From: Brevinematales bacterium
GTDB lineage: Bacteria; Spirochaetota; Brevinematia; Brevinematales; JAOACQ01
Reading direction: 5' to 3'
NCBI GenBank assembly: GCA_026417755.1
Contig: JAOACQ010000112.1
Span: 1 to 33,263, forward strand
Length of the DNA: 33,263 nt
In this document: piece by piece, positions 26,201-33,263 of the stretch
Position numbering within the stretch: position 1 is the stretch's first letter
Layout of the letters: each line of letters opens with the position of its first letter
Made by a program: the position numbers and the translations under genes
Notes under the pieces: generated by a model
Told to the model about the DNA's origin: nothing
Database searches by the model: none
The model's input: the letters and a program-made list of their open reading frames with translations, nothing else

Positions 26201-27235
26201 TTAAATAAAAGCCTTTTTAAACCTTACAAGATTGATCAATTTCTTAAGTAAATAAATTCTAAAACTATCAAAATCTGAATCTTTTATCCCCGTTTTATAT
26301 TTAAGATAATCATCACAACCTATAAAAACAAGATTTTTCATATAGTTAATATCATCGACATAATAAGCCTGTTTATTAAGAAGATCAACCAAAGTCACAT
26401 ACTCAACAAAATTATTATAATCTATCTTTTCAAGCCTTTTTAAACCAAGAATTTTATCAAAAATTTTTCTCAACTCAACCTGATTGAAAAAAATAAATTT
26501 TTCACGACATTCTTTCTCAAGTCTTATAATTTTTATAAGAGTCTCTTCAAATTCTTCAACCATCTCTTCCTCAGATAAACCAAGTGAATAAGTGTTAGAA
26601 ATAAAAAACAAAGGTATATTGGAAGATAAAAAAGGTTGAAGAGAATAAGAAATTTCCTTCAATGATTCTCTTACTTCTCCTATCTTTCCGGCAAACATTA
26701 TACCGCTTAAATTAACAAGAACAGAAATCTTTAACGCAGTTCCAACATTAAAAATAGAAGAAGTAAGATATCCAAATTCTTCATCATAAGCAAAATCAAT
26801 ATTACTTTCAATACTTTCAAGAAACTTTACAAGCCTATGAAACATAGAAGAAATATTAAATCCATTTTCAATAGAAAAAACCTTTAAATGATCCTCTTCA
26901 TTAAAAAGTATAATAATATCACCATTTTTTTTGTAACCAAAAATCCTGCCATTTCTCAAGAAGTCAGTAGTCAAAACCCTATTGGCAATGTATACAAGTA
27001 TTTCTGGTTTTGTAAGTTCTCCAATTCTTACAAACTCCATATCCTCCTGATTTTTCCTTAACTCTTCGACTACTTTTTCTTCAAGTTCAACAGCTGAATT
27101 TTCATCTAGAAAAAACGAAAACTTTAAACCATCAATATTTCTTGAAAGCCTTACTCGCGAGGCAAACACATAATCATCGAGAGGATTTTTTCTTCTATTT
27201 TGCTTTTTTGGTAGTTCAATATAATTCATCTTCAT
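26201..27235 (-). CDS. mcsB: McsB-like protein arginine kinase homologue, probably catalytically degenerate
   Basis: A 344-residue phosphagen-kinase-fold protein, encoded between mcsA and clpC as in Firmicutes. Substrate-side landmarks survive: SRVRLSRN (26-33) and NEEDH (112-116). Compared from memory with Bacillus McsB, several active-site residues are lost: the catalytic Cys is Ser160 in [15 protein letters not shown], Arg after NEEDH is Lys118, Arg in GTGLRAS is Lys169, and the loop carrying Arg and catalytic Glu (RGIYGEGSEA) is replaced by a shorter LQPFLSSN segment near 199-206. The C-terminal RDxxRA phosphoarginine-binding motif is also absent. It may act only as an adaptor for ClpC or McsA. 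Start at 27235, or 27229; it overlaps mcsA by 20 bp. Confidence 0.85.
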   Translation of the reverse strand: MKMNYIELPKKQNRRKNPLDDYVFASRVRLSRNIDGLKFSFFLDENSAVELEEKVVEELRKNQEDMEFVRIGELTKPEILVYIANRVLTTDFLRNGRIFGYKKNGDIIILFNEEDHLKVFSIENGFNISSMFHRLVKFLESIESNIDFAYDEEFGYLTSSIFNVGTALKISVLVNLSGIMFAGKIGEVRESLKEISYSLQPFLSSNIPLFFISNTYSLGLSEEEMVEEFEETLIKIIRLEKECREKFIFFNQVELRKIFDKILGLKRLEKIDYNNFVEYVTLVDLLNKQAYYVDDINYMKNLVFIGCDDYLKYKTGIKDSDFDSFRIYLLKKLINLVRFKKAFI

Positions 27236-27800
27236 AATTTATCGGGCAGGTCCCTATCAATTTTTCTAACCTCTTTTTTACTTTAATTGCTTCTTCAAAA
27301 TTTTCAGAAAGTATTAATCTCTTTATTTTATTACTCAGATACAATATTTCCTTTTTTATTAAATATAATTCAACATATTTTTTAGGCATAAGCCCTCTGT
27401 GTTGAACACCTCTTTCAAACTCATAAATATAATCTTTTATTCCCTTTCTGAATGTTGAATAGCAATCCTGACACCCAAGATAACCACTTTCTAAAAAATT
27501 CTTGAAAGAAATTCCACAATTTGGGCATACAGTTGCCAATCCATCCTTATTTTGAGTTACAGCCTCTATGCCATTTATTAAATATCCTATCAGGTTCTTA
27601 ACTTCATTGAGTGAGGCAAGCATTTTATCATCAACATAACTAAAATCAACATTTCCACTTGAAGTCTCAAGATATTTTAAAGCACACCTTGCACAAAAAC
27701 CCTTTTCTTCAACCTGGTTTTCTTTAACTATCTTAAAGAATACAAGAGCTTCTTCTTTACCACATACACTACATTTTCTAGTGTGCTTAATCTCCGCCAT
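27216..27800 (-). CDS. mcsA: McsA zinc-finger activator protein
   Basis: A 194-residue protein with four CxxC pairs: Cys10/13, Cys36/39, Cys92/95 and Cys110/113, forming two four-cysteine zinc sites, one N-terminal and one central. The C-terminus has a UVR-like helix pair (SENFEEAIKVKKRLEKL). FERGVQHRGLMPKKY is a typical McsA segment. McsA activates the McsB kinase and stabilises its complexes in Firmicutes. It is the first gene of the mcsA-mcsB-clpC unit, with GAGG before the ATG and a promoter at 27828-27856. The repressor gene ctsR, which normally precedes it, is absent. Confidence 0.93.
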   Translation of the reverse strand: MAEIKHTRKCSVCGKEEALVFFKIVKENQVEEKGFCARCALKYLETSSGNVDFSYVDDKMLASLNEVKNLIGYLINGIEAVTQNKDGLATVCPNCGISFKNFLESGYLGCQDCYSTFRKGIKDYIYEFERGVQHRGLMPKKYVELYLIKKEILYLSNKIKRLILSENFEEAIKVKKRLEKLIGTCPINYEDELY

Positions 27801-27827
27801 AAAACAACCTCAATTCATTACAGCTAT

Positions 27828-27856
27828 ATTATAATACAATTCAAATATTAAGTAAA
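27828..27856 (-). promoter_or_regulatory. sigma70-type promoter for mcsA-mcsB-clpC
   Basis: On the minus strand TTTACT (27851-27856) and TATAAT (27828-27833) are 17 bp apart, 27 nt before the mcsA ATG. I saw no CIRCE or CtsR-box repeats around it, so heat-shock control by those repressors is not supported by this sequence. Confidence 0.7.
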
Positions 27857-27860
27857 GAAG

Positions 27861-28604
27861 TTATTTTAAAAACTTTTCATATTTCCATTTTGAAGATTGA
27901 AATTTTATGAATAATATAGAAAAAATAAAAATAATCAAACCACTCAAAAAGTGAAATAAATTTTGATTACTCATTCTACTAAAAAAGAGATATAAAAATA
28001 TAATCGGAAATATTAAAATTCCAGCAATTTGCTGAGCAGCAATAAAGGTCTTAGCTTTTGAAGAAATCCATACTATAATTGAAATAAAAAGAAAAATAAA
28101 AGCCGGAACAAACCAAAAAATAAACAAAAGCCATCTAATATCTGGAAAGATTAATCTACCTGCTATTTTTAAAAAGAAAGAATTAACAATAATAGTAAAC
28201 AATATAAAAAATAAAAATATTATAAACATAACCATAGTAAAAACAGTTAATATCTTTGATACAAATAAATCACTTATCTTAACTGGAGTATAAAACAAGG
28301 TTTCTATCGTTTGCCCTTCCTTTTCCGCCACAAAAGAGGAGGAAGCAAAAATACTACTCAAGGTTAATGCTACTATTAAAAAATACAAAGTAAAAACCTC
28401 ATTAATTGTGTAATAAAAATTTTCCTTTAATTGCTCCAACTGAATAATTTGCCCTGAAAAATACAAAGCAAACATTGTAAAGATAGGTAAAATAACAAGC
28501 ATAATAAATGGCAAAATAAGAGATGGAATAATAATCTGTGGGTTTGAAAAAGTTTCCTTAAATTCTTTCTTAAAGATTACAAAAAAATGATTAAACAATC
28601 TCAT
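27861..28604 (-). CDS. ABC-2 type transporter permease
   Basis: A 247-residue membrane protein with about six helices. The N-terminal FKKEFKETFSNPQIIIPSLIL is the usual cytoplasmic elbow helix of ABC-2 permeases (NatB/YhaP-like), and FVAEKEGQTIETLFYTPVKI is the characteristic loop that contacts the ATPase. It pairs with the ATPase gene 8 nt upstream. Such systems export sodium, antibiotics, lipids or polymers; the cargo is not evident here. It ends 60 bp before the mcsA start, and the mcsA promoter lies in that gap. Confidence 0.88.
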   Translation of the reverse strand: MRLFNHFFVIFKKEFKETFSNPQIIIPSLILPFIMLVILPIFTMFALYFSGQIIQLEQLKENFYYTINEVFTLYFLIVALTLSSIFASSSFVAEKEGQTIETLFYTPVKISDLFVSKILTVFTMVMFIIFLFFILFTIIVNSFFLKIAGRLIFPDIRWLLFIFWFVPAFIFLFISIIVWISSKAKTFIAAQQIAGILIFPIIFLYLFFSRMSNQNLFHFLSGLIIFIFSILFIKFQSSKWKYEKFLK

Positions 28605-28612
28605 AAAATATC

Positions 28613-29515
28613 CTAAAAAGAAAAATAAATTTTTTCAAGATTCCAGTGTTCTATTTTTGCTTCATATATTTTACCACCAGAATTTATCCACTTAGTAATA
28701 CAATAAGATGTATACTCATTAATGTTACTCAGATCATCAATATATAAATGAAAAGTGTTTTTATCAACTTCTTCAATTTTAAGATCGATGTTTTCAGGTT
28801 TTATCCCTTTGATTTTAAGATATAAAGAATAGGGAAATTTTTTTATCAACTCTTCCAATGTTCCAAAAGCAAGCAATCTTCCCTCCCTTATTAAACCAAA
28901 AAGATCACAAATCTCTTCAGCCTCTTTAAGAAAATGAGTACACAAAAATATGGTACTCCCAATTTCTGTAACAAATTCTCTCATCAATTCCTTGACCATA
29001 TATGTAGTTTCCGGATCAAGTCCACTTGTTGGTTCATCAAGGAAAAGAATTGAGGGTTTATGAATCAACGCTATTGCTATAGCTATTCTTTTCCTCATAC
29101 CGGTACTCATATCTTTAACCTTTTTATCCCAAAAGTATGAAAGTTCCAAACGATTCGATATCCAATTGAGATTTGACTCAAGAATATTTTTAGGCAACCC
29201 TCTTAAAGAAGCAAAGAATAAAATATTATCTTTACCGCTAAGATTTTTATAAAGTGAAGCTGTTTCAGTTAAAACACCTGAAATACTGTGAACAAAAGAT
29301 ATATTCTTATAAACATCTCTATCAAAAACTTTTATATTTCCACTTTCTAATTCAAGAAGACCATTGATTAAACGTATAGTTGTAGTTTTTCCAGCTCCAT
29401 TTGGACCAAGGAAACCAAAAATCCTTCCTTCTGGAATTTTAAAAGTTATACCTTTAAGAATCTTTTTGTCATAATAGCTAAATTCTACATTATCAATAAC
29501 AAGTACATCTTGCAT
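28613..29515 (-). CDS. ABC transporter ATP-binding protein (NatA-like)
   Basis: A 300-residue cytoplasmic ATPase. Walker A GPNGAGKT is at residues 37-44, the signature MSTGMRKR at 136-143 (a variant with ST for SG), and Walker B ILFLDEP near 156-162, followed by the H-loop CTHFLKEAEEI. About 80 residues follow as a C-terminal extension, as in multidrug or NatA-type exporters. It forms an exporter with the downstream permease. The ATG has no Shine-Dalgarno sequence, and the -10 box ends 6 nt before it, so the mRNA may be leaderless. Confidence 0.93.
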   Translation of the reverse strand: MQDVLVIDNVEFSYYDKKILKGITFKIPEGRIFGFLGPNGAGKTTTIRLINGLLELESGNIKVFDRDVYKNISFVHSISGVLTETASLYKNLSGKDNILFFASLRGLPKNILESNLNWISNRLELSYFWDKKVKDMSTGMRKRIAIAIALIHKPSILFLDEPTSGLDPETTYMVKELMREFVTEIGSTIFLCTHFLKEAEEICDLFGLIREGRLLAFGTLEELIKKFPYSLYLKIKGIKPENIDLKIEEVDKNTFHLYIDDLSNINEYTSYCITKWINSGGKIYEAKIEHWNLEKIYFSF

Positions 29516-29521
29516 ATATAT

Positions 29522-29550
29522 ATTTTAAAGTGAAAATCAAAAAATGTAAA
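29522..29550 (-). promoter_or_regulatory. leaderless-type promoter for ABC ATPase
   Basis: On the minus strand TTTACA (29545-29550) and TAAAAT (29522-29527) are 17 bp apart, and the ATG follows 6 nt after the -10. The normal start distance (about 7 nt) falls on the A of the ATG at 29515. Confidence 0.6.
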
Positions 29551-29554
29551 AAAC

Positions 29555-29583
29555 TATTTTTAATTTATGATCTATGTTATAAT
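29555..29583 (+). promoter_or_regulatory. promoter for GT4 gene (weak -35)
   Basis: A perfect TATAAT (29578-29583) stands 18 nt before the GT4 ATG; the 17-bp-spaced -35 is only TATTTT (29555-29560). It is back-to-back with the ABC promoter, 4 bp between the -35 positions. The leader would be about 12 nt with AGAGTGG. Confidence 0.5.
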
Positions 29584-29601
29584 CTTTAAGAGAGTGGTAA
29601 T

Positions 29602-30747
29602 ATGAAAATATTATATGTCTGGCATGCGGCCGTTGAAAAAAACTATCGAAAACTTCTGTCTGAAATGGCAAAAGAGCATGAGATAATACTTGCTACAGCC
29701 CATCGATGGTTTGAGAGTTCAAAAGATCAATTCTTTAATTTTGATGCAGAGATAGACAATAACTTAAAAGTATACAAATTTTTTACTGTTTTTTATAACC
29801 ATATCAGATCTTTTTGCTACCTGAATTTTTTTAAGATTATATTTATATTGCTTAAAAAACCTGATATAATATATCTCAAGGAAGAACCTTATTCGATTAA
29901 TGCTTTTCAATGGGTTTTTCTTTGTAGAATTTTCTCCAAAAAAACTAAAATTGTTATTGAAAGTGATGAAAATCTTAATATTATTCATCCTCTTTTCTTC
30001 AGGATAATTGAAAAATTTGTTTTAAGAAAAATAGATGCTATTGCCTGTGTCCCACAAAAAGGTATTGAATTATATAAATCAAAAGGTTTCAATAAAAAAA
30101 TATTCAAGACCTTTTATTTTTACAATGAAGAGTTATTCAAACCAATTGAAAAAAAAATAGCAATTTCAAATATTGGAACAAATAAAAATGGAGTATTATT
30201 CGGTTATGCAGGTAGATTAACAGAAGAAAAAGGTATAGAAGATTTAATACTAGCCTTTTCTGAATTATACAAAGAATATAAGGATATATATTTAATTATT
30301 GCCGGAAAAGGGCAAAAAGATTATGAAGAGAAACTCAATAATTTAATTCAAAAATATAATCTTACGGATAACATAACATTTTTAGGATCATTACCAATTG
30401 AAGATCTCAAATATTTTTATAATTCTATTGATGTATTTATCCTTCCATCTCACTCAACAGAATGGTGGATTGAACAATTCGGTAGAGTAATAGTAGAATC
30501 AATGGCTTGTGGAACACCAGTTATTGGTTCTTCCTCAGGAGAAATTCCTTATGTCATAAACAATAAGGATTTAATATATGAAGAAAAAAATATAAAAGAA
30601 TTAAAGAATATTATGAAAAAATTCATCACAAAAGAACTTTCAAAGGAAAAATTATCTAATCTTGTAATCTCCGAAGCAAAAAAATACTCTCTTGAAAATG
30701 CAAAAAATAATAAACTTTATATAATGGAAGAAACTCTTAAAGATTAG
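29602..30747 (+). CDS. glycosyltransferase family 4
   Basis: A 381-residue GT-B retaining glycosyltransferase. The second Rossmann domain begins with FGYAGRLTEEKGIEDLI near residue 200, and the donor-binding motif FGRVIVESMACGTPVIGSSS near 295-314 includes the E-x7-E type arrangement with the following GE. It uses an activated sugar nucleotide to extend a glycolipid or polysaccharide, at the cytoplasmic face of the inner membrane. The acceptor is unknown; the convergent GT9 gene suggests a surface glycan. Its 3' end overlaps the convergent GT9 gene by 11 bp. Confidence 0.9.
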   Translation: MKILYVWHAAVEKNYRKLLSEMAKEHEIILATAHRWFESSKDQFFNFDAEIDNNLKVYKFFTVFYNHIRSFCYLNFFKIIFILLKKPDIIYLKEEPYSINAFQWVFLCRIFSKKTKIVIESDENLNIIHPLFFRIIEKFVLRKIDAIACVPQKGIELYKSKGFNKKIFKTFYFYNEELFKPIEKKIAISNIGTNKNGVLFGYAGRLTEEKGIEDLILAFSELYKEYKDIYLIIAGKGQKDYEEKLNNLIQKYNLTDNITFLGSLPIEDLKYFYNSIDVFILPSHSTEWWIEQFGRVIVESMACGTPVIGSSSGEIPYVINNKDLIYEEKNIKELKNIMKKFITKELSKEKLSNLVISEAKKYSLENAKNNKLYIMEETLKD

Positions 30748-31864
30748 CTAATATTTTTTCAATATCAAAATTCATCCAAGCATAATTATACTTACCTTTT
30801 CCTTCGCAAGGGGACTCAGGACAATCATTCTTCAAGATAGTGATATTTTTTCCCAACGCTCTCCACTGATTTACATCACCAAGTCCTGAGTAAAAAACAT
30901 AGGTTCTAACGTTTGCAATTCCTGCAATATGTGCTGACAAACTATCAACCGTAATAATAAGATCAGCAAGTTTAAAAAATTCATACAAACTTAAAACATC
31001 AAACTTGCCATTTAAGATTTTCACCTTATCAAAATCAGTGGCTATTTTTTTTGCAAGTTCTACTTCAGAATTACTACCCGTTATAACAACCTCATAATTT
31101 TTGTTAAGAAGAATGCTAACTACTTTTTTCCATTTTTCTATGGATAAAGTTTTAAGTAAATTACCTGATCCTGGATGAATGATTGCCATCCTTGAAACAA
31201 TCTTTAAATCATTAAAAATTGTTTTTGCAAAAATTCTATGCAATTCAAGAGGAAAAAGTTCTGGAATAAAATCTTCCGTTTTATTATCTATACCAATTGG
31301 TTTCAAAATTTCAACAAAATGTTCAACCTCATGAATTCCATTTTTCCATTCAACTTCTTTTGAAAACAAAAAACCAAAGCCTGCAGTACCATGACCTACG
31401 GTATATTTAATATCTCCCAAAAGTGCAAGTGAAACAAGGTTACCCCTTCTTGACCTTAAAAATAAGCCAAGATCATATTTTTCTTTTCTTATCAATTTAA
31501 GTGAAGAAATAAAAGTTTTCAAAAATTCAATTTTTTTTCTTAAACCTGATATATTTTTTCTATTTGCAAATGGCACATTAATTATAATTTTATTCCTTAA
31601 ATAAGGATTATTCTCTATCACTGGTAGAGCCCACTCACCACAAACAATGTCAATGAAAACGTCAGGAAATTTTTGCTTTAAAGGTTTTAAAATAGAAGTA
31701 GCAAGTAACATATCTCCTAAATGGTCCGGTTTTATGATAAGTATTTTCTTTATATTTTTTGGAAATTTTCTATTGATAAACCAATATAAAATTGGCTTAA
31801 GTAAAATATCAGAAATAAACAAAAAAAATTTTATATAAAATTTTTTACTCAAATATTTTTGCAT
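30737..31864 (-). CDS. glycosyltransferase family 9 (heptosyltransferase-like)
   Basis: A 375-residue protein with an amphipathic N-terminal stretch of about 37 residues, then the GT9 start KKILIIKPDHLGDMLLATSI. The second domain begins with MAIIHPGSGNLLKTL, and the donor-site VDSLSAHIAGIANV fits the D-S-x-x-x-H pattern of heptosyltransferases. Family members add heptose to lipopolysaccharide cores, though many GT9 proteins use other sugars. The ATG has no ribosome site and a TATAAT ends 7 nt before it, so the mRNA may be leaderless. Its presence suggests this organism makes a glycolipid or LPS-like outer surface. Confidence 0.9.
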   Translation of the reverse strand: MQKYLSKKFYIKFFLFISDILLKPILYWFINRKFPKNIKKILIIKPDHLGDMLLATSILKPLKQKFPDVFIDIVCGEWALPVIENNPYLRNKIIINVPFANRKNISGLRKKIEFLKTFISSLKLIRKEKYDLGLFLRSRRGNLVSLALLGDIKYTVGHGTAGFGFLFSKEVEWKNGIHEVEHFVEILKPIGIDNKTEDFIPELFPLELHRIFAKTIFNDLKIVSRMAIIHPGSGNLLKTLSIEKWKKVVSILLNKNYEVVITGSNSEVELAKKIATDFDKVKILNGKFDVLSLYEFFKLADLIITVDSLSAHIAGIANVRTYVFYSGLGDVNQWRALGKNITILKNDCPESPCEGKGKYNYAWMNFDIEKILANL

Positions 31865-31871
31865 AAGAAAT

Positions 31872-31900
31872 ATTATAAATAAAAATCAAGTATTTGTAAA
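31872..31900 (-). promoter_or_regulatory. leaderless-type promoter for GT9 gene
   Basis: On the minus strand TTTACA (31895-31900) and TATAAT (31872-31877) are 17 bp apart, with the ATG 7 nt after the -10. The predicted transcript begins on or beside the first base of the start codon. Confidence 0.6.
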
Positions 31901-31902
31901 AT

Positions 31903-31931
31903 TTGAGAAGTTTAATAAAATGAATTATAAT
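31903..31931 (+). promoter_or_regulatory. sigma70-type promoter for lysA
   Basis: TTGAGA (31903-31908) and TATAAT (31926-31931) are 17 bp apart. The -35 lies 2 bp from the -35 of the divergent GT9 promoter. The lysA leader of about 24 nt includes GGAG ahead of the ATG at 31962. Confidence 0.7.
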
Positions 31932-31961
31932 CTTATGTTATTAAATTAATGTGGAGAAAAT

Positions 31962-33224
31962 ATGGGTATCTTTTCTGTAAATAACAACGAACTTTATATT
32001 GACGGAATTTCAGCAAGAGAATTAATACAAAAGTTTGGTAGCCCACTTTATGTATATTCTGAAAAAATTATAAAAGAGAAATTTTACAAACTCAAAAAAT
32101 CAATTACCTATAAGAACACAAATATTCTATATGCAATGAAAGCTAACTCAAATTTTCAAATTCTAAAAATGCTTGCAAGAGAAGGATGTGGTATAGATGC
32201 TGTCTCAATTGAAGAGATCGAAATAGCTTTAAAAGCAGGCTTTAAACCGGAAAAGATTCTTTTTACAGGAATTAATCTATCCATAGAAGATATGAAAAGA
32301 GCAGTCAAGAAAGGAGTGATGTTAAATCTCGGCTCTCTTATGCAACTAAAATTCTATGGAGAATATTTTCCAAATACAAAAGTTTCTATAAGAATAAACC
32401 CCGATTTTGGTTCTGGGCATCATGATCATGTAGTAACAGGTGGTAGAAGCAGTAAATTCGGCATTTTTATATCAAAAGATGATAGAAAATATGTTGAAGA
32501 AATAAACCGGATATGCAAAAAATATAATATTACAATAGCAGGAATTCATGCTCATATTGGTTCAGGTATAAGAGATGAAGAAAAATTTATAAAACTTTCT
32601 GAAATAATTCTTGATATAGCAAAAGAATTTAACGATCTAGAATTTATAGACATAGGTGGTGGAATAGGTATACCATATAGAGATAATGAAGAAGAATTTA
32701 ACATTGAAAAGTTCGGCAACGATATAACAGAAAGAATGAACAATTTTTCAAAAGAATATGGTAAAAATATAAAACTTATGTTAGAACCGGGAAGATATAT
32801 AGTAGCAGAGGCTGGGATTTTACTTACCACCGTATATGATATAAAAGAAACCCCTCTTTATAAATTTGTAGGGGTAGATAGCGGTTTTAACCTTTTAATA
32901 AGACCTCTCGCTTACGGTAGTTTTCACAAAATAATTAATGCTTCAAATGTAGAAGATGACAAGGAAGAAGTTGTTGTGGCTGGTTACATCTGTGAAAGTG
33001 GCGATGTATTCACAAGAAATGAGGAAGGAATAGAAAAAAGAGCAATATCCAAGATAGATATCGGCAATATTCTTGCAATTATGAATGCAGGAGCATATGG
33101 CTTTGCAATGTCTTCCAACTATAACTCAAGACCAAAACCTGCTGAAGTTATGGTCTATGAAGGCAAAGTAAAACTCATAAGAAGAAGAGAAACTATAAGA
33201 GATTTACTTGCGACACAAAAATAA
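31962..33224 (+). CDS. lysA: diaminopimelate decarboxylase
   Basis: A 420-residue PLP enzyme of the alanine-racemase fold (type III) that converts meso-diaminopimelate to lysine. The Schiff-base lysine is Lys60 in ILYAMKANSN. HAHIGSGI and the glycine-rich IGGGIGIPY bind the PLP phosphate, and EPGRYIVAEAG is conserved. The dimer-partner catalytic cysteine is Cys344 in GYICESGDVF. MNAGAYGFAMSSNYNSRP near the C-terminus completes the family pattern. The start has GGAG upstream and a good promoter. It is the last lysine-pathway step, and may be followed by a further gene starting at 33241. Confidence 0.97.
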   Translation: MGIFSVNNNELYIDGISARELIQKFGSPLYVYSEKIIKEKFYKLKKSITYKNTNILYAMKANSNFQILKMLAREGCGIDAVSIEEIEIALKAGFKPEKILFTGINLSIEDMKRAVKKGVMLNLGSLMQLKFYGEYFPNTKVSIRINPDFGSGHHDHVVTGGRSSKFGIFISKDDRKYVEEINRICKKYNITIAGIHAHIGSGIRDEEKFIKLSEIILDIAKEFNDLEFIDIGGGIGIPYRDNEEEFNIEKFGNDITERMNNFSKEYGKNIKLMLEPGRYIVAEAGILLTTVYDIKETPLYKFVGVDSGFNLLIRPLAYGSFHKIINASNVEDDKEEVVVAGYICESGDVFTRNEEGIEKRAISKIDIGNILAIMNAGAYGFAMSSNYNSRPKPAEVMVYEGKVKLIRRRETIRDLLATQK

Positions 33225-33240
33225 GTTAAAACAGGGATTT

Positions 33241-33263
33241 ATGAAGTTTAAAAAATGTTTATT
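33241..33263 (+). CDS. possible start of next gene (truncated)
   Basis: An ATG 16 nt after the lysA stop is preceded by AGGGA and opens a frame reading MKFKKCL before the window ends. Too little is visible to name it. The spacing fits an operon continuing from lysA. Confidence 0.35.

Noticed and set aside
27801-27860. CIRCE or CtsR operator upstream of mcsA
   Set aside because: No TTAGCACTC/GAGTGCTAA repeat or GGTCAAA direct repeats are present, only a sigma70-type promoter.
1-33263. CRISPR array, insertion sequence, tRNA or rRNA genes
   Set aside because: No regularly spaced direct repeats, transposase motifs, or cloverleaf or rRNA sequences were seen by eye in the short intergenic gaps.

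Overview
This window comes from an AT-rich bacterial chromosome that looks like a spirochaete. The strongest lineage marker is a pair of adjacent genes for FlaA-type periplasmic flagellar sheath proteins (19616-21157). Supporting signs are several short lipoproteins with non-canonical lipoboxes, a WG (KWG) repeat lipoprotein, a PilZ protein with an inserted GAF-like domain, and outer-membrane and glycolipid genes. I cannot name the genus; a deep AT-rich spirochaete lineage would fit. No rRNA, tRNA, CRISPR array or insertion sequence was seen. No gene-free gap exceeds about 140 bp.

Layout. 1-2757 (+): the 3' part of a PIG-V-like membrane mannosyltransferase, then an MFS transporter overlapping a methyltransferase by ATGA. 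2864-4459 (+): an NAD(P)-binding reductase and a lipoprotein ApbE flavin transferase. 4522-11687 (+): a tightly packed run of nitroreductase, WG-repeat lipoprotein, DJ-1/PfpI protein and a very large SprA-like outer-membrane beta-barrel protein. 11684-17198 (-): an operon read right to left, mraY, AMMECR1-domain protein, membrane-anchored beta-propeller, MsbA-like ABC exporter, prfA. 17265-19474 (-): WD40-like lipoprotein and PilZ-GAF protein. 19616-23556 (-): DUF1015 protein, lipoprotein, panD, two flaA genes, then a terminator. 23647-27800 (-): mcsA-mcsB-clpC without ctsR; McsB appears catalytically degenerate. 27861-29515 (-): ABC-2 export system. 29602-31864: two convergent glycosyltransferases (GT4 +, GT9 -). 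31962-33224 (+): lysA, followed by the first bases of another possible gene.

Transcription signals are unusually readable. Ten sigma70-type promoters can be placed, nearly all with exactly 17 bp between a TTTACA/TTGAxA-like -35 and a TATAAT/TAAAAT -10. Two of them, for the ABC ATPase and the GT9 gene, put the predicted transcript start on or next to the ATG, suggesting leaderless mRNAs. The GT4-GT9 block is bounded on both sides by back-to-back divergent promoters with -35 boxes only 2-4 bp apart.

Functionally the window combines cell-envelope work (MraY, MsbA-like exporter, GT4/GT9/PIG-V, SprA-like protein, lipoproteins), motility (FlaA sheath, PilZ), protein quality control (McsA/McsB/ClpC), lysine/DAP and pantothenate synthesis (LysA, PanD) and translation termination (RF1). 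The most unusual items are the SprA-family barrel in an apparent spirochaete and the McsB homologue missing most of its catalytic residues.
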